From NCBI GenBank assembly GCA_002434595.1, contig DJKK01000336.1, forward strand, positions 1-16,935: a stretch of DNA of 16,935 nt, read 5' to 3'. The notes below the pieces were generated by a model. That model ran no database searches and was not told the origin of the DNA. It saw nothing but the letters and a program-made list of their open reading frames with translations. The translations under genes were made by a program, and so were the position numbers. Positions 13,280-16,935 of the stretch are shown here, one piece after another (positions within the stretch are counted from its first letter, which is position 1; the number at the start of each line of letters is the position of its first letter). This stretch comes from Alphaproteobacteria bacterium UBA6544 (lineage in GTDB: Bacteria; Pseudomonadota; Alphaproteobacteria; UBA8366).

Positions 13280-14959
13280 CTAGGCACCGTAAAAACGTTT
13301 GAGATAGGCGTCTGAAAACTTGCCGCTGTCGCGGTCTGCGGCGACGGATTCCGGGGAACGCTCGGCTGGTGCGCCGTAACCGCCGGCGCCGGGCGTTTCC
13401 ACGGTCAACGTTTCCCCTTCCTTGAGTACAATACCTGACGGCTTGATCTCAAGCTGCGCTTCGTTCCCGTCTTCCTTGGTATGCACAAACCGTCCCATAC
13501 CACCAGGTTGTCCGCCGAACACGCCCCATGGCTCATTGCCGAAACGTTCGCCGGCGCCATTGAAAATACAGTTGTGGCCGACCGGGGCGACAATGCGGCG
13601 TAATCCCAAACCGCCGCGATAGCTTCCCGCACCGCCTGAGTCCTCGACGAGGCCATAGCTCAGGACGCGGAGGGGGTACTCCATCTCGATGACTTCAACC
13701 GGCAGGTTGGAAGTGTTGGTGATGTGCACTTGAACACCGTCCTTGCCGTCGCGGTCGTTTCGACCGCCGAAACCACCGCCAAGCGTCTCGAGATAGAGAT
13801 AGTCTTTTCCCGTGGCGGGGTCGGTGCCTGAAAAGACTGCGGTGGTGTTAGCTCCGTTGGCTGCGCCGACAATGGCCTCGGGGAGCGCCTCAGCGAGTGC
13901 CCCGATGACTACATCAATGATACGCTGGCTCGTGTTCGCACGGGCCGCGACAGGTGCGGGCGGTGCGCAGTTTAGTAGTGTGCCATGCGGACAGTCGATC
14001 TCGCAGACTTCGAGGACTCCTTGATTGTTCGGAACCTCCGGATCCAATAGCGCCTTCAGACAGTAGGCGACGGCCGCTTGGGTCGCGTTCAACGTGACGT
14101 TGATGTTGCCCGGGACCTGGCTTGCGGTTCCCGAGAAGTCGAACTTAATGCGATCACCAGTAACGTCGATTTTTGCCCTGATCGGGATATCCATGGTTCC
14201 GAGGCCGTCATCGTCCATCACGTCCTCAAATGTGTAGGTTCCATCCGGGATGCGGGCGACCCCTTCGCGCATGCGGCGCTCGGTTCGTTCAACTATTTCT
14301 CCGAAGGCTGATTGCAGCAACGCGATTGAGTAGGTTTCAGCAGCCTCTTTGAGACGGCGTTCGCCAAGTCGGCAGGCGGCAATTTGTGCATAATAGTCGC
14401 CACGCCGCTCTTTTGGAATGCGGACGTTGAGCAGAAGGATTTCAAATAAGTCTTCCTGCAGCACTCCGGCTCTAAACAGCTTAACCACGGGAATGCGCAG
14501 GCCTTCCTGGTAGATTTCCGACATACCGCCCGCCATTGACCCGGGCGCCATACCGCCGACATCCGCATGGTGAGCGATATTGCAAACGAAGGCGACTGGC
14601 GCGCCGTCGATGAAAACCGGCATGGCTAAATTGATGTCAGGAAGATGCGTTCCCCCTGCGACATGCGGATCGTTGGCAACAAACAAATCGCCTTCCTCAA
14701 TGTCCTTCAGGTCGTATTTGGAAAGCAGATTCTCCATTAGACCGGTCATTGATGCGAGATGAATAGGCAGTGAATTTTCGGCTTGTACAATCAAGCGGCC
14801 ATCAAGATCGCATATGGACGTCGAATGATCGCGTCGTTCCTTGATGTTTGTCGAATAGGCGCTCTTTGTCAGGGCGATGAAGGTTTCGTCCGTGATTGAG
14901 CGGAGCGCATTAAAGACGATCTCAAGCGTTATCGGATCAAGATTTGGATGTGTCGTCAT
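13280..14959 (-). CDS. hyuB: Hydantoinase B / oxoprolinase B-type subunit
   Basis: A 559-aa subunit of the ATP-dependent N-methylhydantoinase/5-oxoprolinase superfamily, which opens lactam or hydantoin rings (or carboxylates ketones, in the acetone/acetophenone carboxylase branch). Family landmarks are PITLEIVFNALRSITDE near the start, NDPHVAGGTHLPDI at residues 96-109, AHHADVGGMAPGS at 129-141, the mid-protein NVTLNATQAAVAYCLKAL, and C-terminal GGFGGRNDRDGKDGVQ and ETPGAGGYG. The ATG overlaps the hyuA stop in ATGA (14956-14959), so the two are translationally coupled, as expected for subunits of one complex. The substrate cannot be told from sequence; hydantoins, 5-oxoproline and related cyclic amides are all possible. 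It converges on the DUF2948 gene across 10 bp. Confidence 0.93.
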   Translation of the reverse strand: MTTHPNLDPITLEIVFNALRSITDETFIALTKSAYSTNIKERRDHSTSICDLDGRLIVQAENSLPIHLASMTGLMENLLSKYDLKDIEEGDLFVANDPHVAGGTHLPDINLAMPVFIDGAPVAFVCNIAHHADVGGMAPGSMAGGMSEIYQEGLRIPVVKLFRAGVLQEDLFEILLLNVRIPKERRGDYYAQIAACRLGERRLKEAAETYSIALLQSAFGEIVERTERRMREGVARIPDGTYTFEDVMDDDGLGTMDIPIRAKIDVTGDRIKFDFSGTASQVPGNINVTLNATQAAVAYCLKALLDPEVPNNQGVLEVCEIDCPHGTLLNCAPPAPVAARANTSQRIIDVVIGALAEALPEAIVGAANGANTTAVFSGTDPATGKDYLYLETLGGGFGGRNDRDGKDGVQVHITNTSNLPVEVIEMEYPLRVLSYGLVEDSGGAGSYRGGLGLRRIVAPVGHNCIFNGAGERFGNEPWGVFGGQPGGMGRFVHTKEDGNEAQLEIKPSGIVLKEGETLTVETPGAGGYGAPAERSPESVAADRDSGKFSDAYLKRFYGA

Positions 14960-16935
14960 GTCGACAACTCGATGATGAGGTTGAAGGCGTCGTCGACCGA
15001 GGCGTTGTCGCCGGGGTAGACGAGAGATGTTGAATCCAGTTGTTCGATCACTGCTGGACCGTCGATCTGATGGCCCGGTCGCAGTTCATTGCGGTGATAC
15101 ACTGTCGTCTCGAGGGCGGCGTCGCTATCAAAATGCACGCGCCGGCTACCACTTGCCACAGGTGCGTCTCTAGTTTTTTCGACCGACCCTGCGCCCGGGC
15201 GTTTGAGACGTCCCCAAGCGGTCAGGCGCAAATTGACAGCTTCAATCGGATCGTCCGGGTTGTGATAACCATATGCTCTGTCGTGGGTCTCAAAAAATGC
15301 ATGCGCCAGCGCGTCCGGGGCGATCCGAAATCCGTCGGCTGCCATCTTCGCGCTGTCGGCGACGGGAACCGCCAGCTCGAAGTTCTGGCCGACGTACCGC
15401 ATATCGAAAACAAGCTCCATCCAGCGATCAGCTTCGCCAATTTGTTCGGCGGAGAACCAGGCTTTTGCGCGGTCCAGTAGGCCCTGTATATGAAAGGCAA
15501 TTGCCGCGATTCCCTCATCGCCGATTCGAATGCGGTCGCTCGCGACGAAGTCCTCCTTGAGATCCGAGACGACAAGCCCTTGCGCGCAAAGGATGCCGGG
15601 CGCTGGAGGTACGATAACCGTCTTCATTCCCAGTGTCCGCGCGACGTCGACCGCATGAAGCGGTCCTGCGCCGCCGAGCGCCATCAAGGAGAACCCACGT
15701 GGATCATGCCCTCGTTCCACAGATACCGTGCGGATTGCCCGAACCATATTAGCGGAGACGATACCGAGAACGCCGTGAGCGGTCTTCTCGATGGAAAATC
15801 CAAGGCGTGTTGCGATCGGATCAAACGCCGCTTTGGAAGGGGCGATGTCGAGCCCCATTTCACCGTCGAGAAGGCCGCGAGAGGAGAGCCGTCCGAGTAT
15901 TAGATTTGCGTCCGACACCGTCGGTTCGGTTCCGCCGAGGCCGTAGCAGGCGGGCCCCGGAGTTGCCCCAGAACTCGCTGGGCCGACCTTGAGCAACCCA
16001 TCCCGGTCGAACCATGCGATGGATCCGCCGCCTGCGCCGATTGTATTCACATCAACCATCGGCAGACGGACGGGAAATTCGGCGACTTTCTGATCGAATC
16101 CAATTCCCGCCTTGCCTTCTCTGATAAGCGCGACATCTGCGCTCGTGCCGCCCATATCGAGCGTGATGACATTCTTGTGGCCCGCGAGCTTGGCGATATG
16201 AACGGCTCCGACAACCCCAGCGGCCGGGCCGGAGAGTGCCGTTCGGATGGGAAAGTCACCGGCGCGTTCGACCGACATCAGCCCACCGGACGACTGATTG
16301 ATCCCAATCGCCGCATTGGGGGCTCTTGTCGCCAAGCCGGCCCGAAGATTCTCCATGTAGAGGGTGACGACCGGCTGCAGATAAGCATTGAGGACGGTGG
16401 TCGAGAGGCGTTCATATTCTCGGAATTCCGGTTGAACGGCGCTTGAGAGAGAGACATAAACGTTTGGGAGTTTTTCTTGCAGAATTTTAGCCACCCGGCG
16501 CTCATGTGCCGAATTCAGGAAAGCGAATAAGAGACCGATCGCACAAGATTCTGCGCCCGAGCCATGCACGGCATCGACTGCTGCGTGTATTTGGGCATCG
16601 TCGAGCGCGGTTACCACATCGCCATCCGCACCGATGCGCTCGCGGAGTTCTATGCGGTGCTCTCGCGGTACCAGTGGAGGCGGTTCATCGGCTTTCAGAT
16701 CGTACATTTTGGGGCGAATTTGCCGACCGATTTCAAGTAGGTCGCGGAAGCCTTCTGTGGTGATCAACGCAACACTCGCACCTTTGCGTTGAATGAGGGC
16801 GTTGGTCGCGACAGTCGTGCCGTGGGCGAAACGGGTAATATCGGCGGGTTTTACACCGTGATCGCAAGCGAGATCGTCGAGGCCGGCAAGAATCGCGTCG
16901 GCGGGATCGCTTGGGGTCGAGGGCCGTTTGTGGAG
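14956..16935 (-). CDS. hyuA: Hydantoinase A / oxoprolinase A-type subunit, 5' end outside the window
   Basis: The ATP-binding subunit partner of HyuB. The frame stays open from the stop at 14956 to the right edge, giving 659 visible residues; the first few dozen, including the usual N-terminal DIGGTFTD phosphate loop, are missing. An internal TTG at 16767 opens a shorter frame, but the sequence upstream of it is clearly part of the protein: HGTTVATNALIQRKGA at visible residues 38-53 is a family signature. Further landmarks are TTEGFRDLLEIGRQ, REYERLSTTVLNAYLQP, ALSGPAAGVVGA, the second phosphate motif DMGGTSADV (about 260-268), GAGGGSIAWFD, GPACYGLGG and ALGGAGPLHA. The stop overlaps the hyuB start by 4 bp. 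Any promoter or regulator lies beyond the window. Confidence 0.94.
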   Translation of the reverse strand, partial: LHKRPSTPSDPADAILAGLDDLACDHGVKPADITRFAHGTTVATNALIQRKGASVALITTEGFRDLLEIGRQIRPKMYDLKADEPPPLVPREHRIELRERIGADGDVVTALDDAQIHAAVDAVHGSGAESCAIGLLFAFLNSAHERRVAKILQEKLPNVYVSLSSAVQPEFREYERLSTTVLNAYLQPVVTLYMENLRAGLATRAPNAAIGINQSSGGLMSVERAGDFPIRTALSGPAAGVVGAVHIAKLAGHKNVITLDMGGTSADVALIREGKAGIGFDQKVAEFPVRLPMVDVNTIGAGGGSIAWFDRDGLLKVGPASSGATPGPACYGLGGTEPTVSDANLILGRLSSRGLLDGEMGLDIAPSKAAFDPIATRLGFSIEKTAHGVLGIVSANMVRAIRTVSVERGHDPRGFSLMALGGAGPLHAVDVARTLGMKTVIVPPAPGILCAQGLVVSDLKEDFVASDRIRIGDEGIAAIAFHIQGLLDRAKAWFSAEQIGEADRWMELVFDMRYVGQNFELAVPVADSAKMAADGFRIAPDALAHAFFETHDRAYGYHNPDDPIEAVNLRLTAWGRLKRPGAGSVEKTRDAPVASGSRRVHFDSDAALETTVYHRNELRPGHQIDGPAVIEQLDSTSLVYPGDNASVDDAFNLIIELST

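Noticed and set aside
13271..13280. GC-rich CCGCGGCCGC between DUF2948 and hyuB as a regulatory palindrome
   Set aside because: The 8-bp GCGGCCGC core is short and expected by chance in GC-rich DNA, and it overlaps the hyuB stop codon.
15040..15903. Plus-strand open frames opposite hyuA
   Set aside because: Antisense to a frame with clear HyuA motifs throughout; no domain recognised.
16047..16767. TTG at 16767 as the true start of hyuA
   Set aside because: The frame continues upstream to the window edge and encodes the conserved HGTTVATNA segment, so the gene begins outside the window.

Overview
The window is ordinary-looking bacterial chromosome, most likely from an alphaproteobacterium, perhaps Rhodospirillales-like. 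The signs are a Shemin-pathway 5-aminolevulinate synthase, a DUF2948 gene directly behind murA, a small soluble c-type cytochrome, an amt/P-II nitrogen pair, and moderately GC-rich coding sequence. Genus cannot be fixed from the sequence alone. I see no insertion sequence, prophage, CRISPR array or complete mobile element.

Layout. (1) Plus strand, 104-3360: a class III omega-aminotransferase, then hemA with a promoter that looks FNR/FixK-controlled, then a PadR-like regulator that may be translated from a leaderless mRNA. (2) Minus strand, 7094-3442: queC, a very lysine-rich monohaem cytochrome c, a gamma-glutamyltranspeptidase-like Ntn hydrolase whose known glutamate-binding residues are replaced, and a YihX-like HAD hydrolase. 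(3) Plus strand, 7295-8858: ammonium transporter amt followed by the P-II protein glnK, with a candidate sigma-54 promoter between queC and amt. (4) About 500 bp without a convincing gene, then a minus-strand tRNA-Thr(GGU) with encoded CCA. (5) Plus strand, 9577-13269: a small basic protein, a 14-TM DHA2-type MFS exporter, murA and a DUF2948 protein. (6) Minus strand, 16935-13280: a hyuA-hyuB (hydantoinase/oxoprolinase superfamily) operon with an ATGA overlap; hyuA runs off the right edge.

How the parts work together. HemA supplies aminolevulinate for haem, and the candidate anaerobox would tie it to oxygen; the cytochrome c is one haem consumer. Amt and GlnK form the classical ammonium uptake and gating module. 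MurA makes the first committed peptidoglycan precursor. The GGT-like protein and HyuA/B both belong to families that act on cyclic or gamma-linked amide substrates, but nothing shows that they cooperate.

The observations most worth a second look are the GGT-like enzyme with an intact catalytic Thr but a rebuilt substrate pocket, the FNR-type hemA promoter, the leaderless and possibly autoregulated PadR-like gene, the lysine-rich cytochrome translated just ahead of the GGT-like gene, and the sigma-54 candidate upstream of amt. I did not find a convincing wholly new system.
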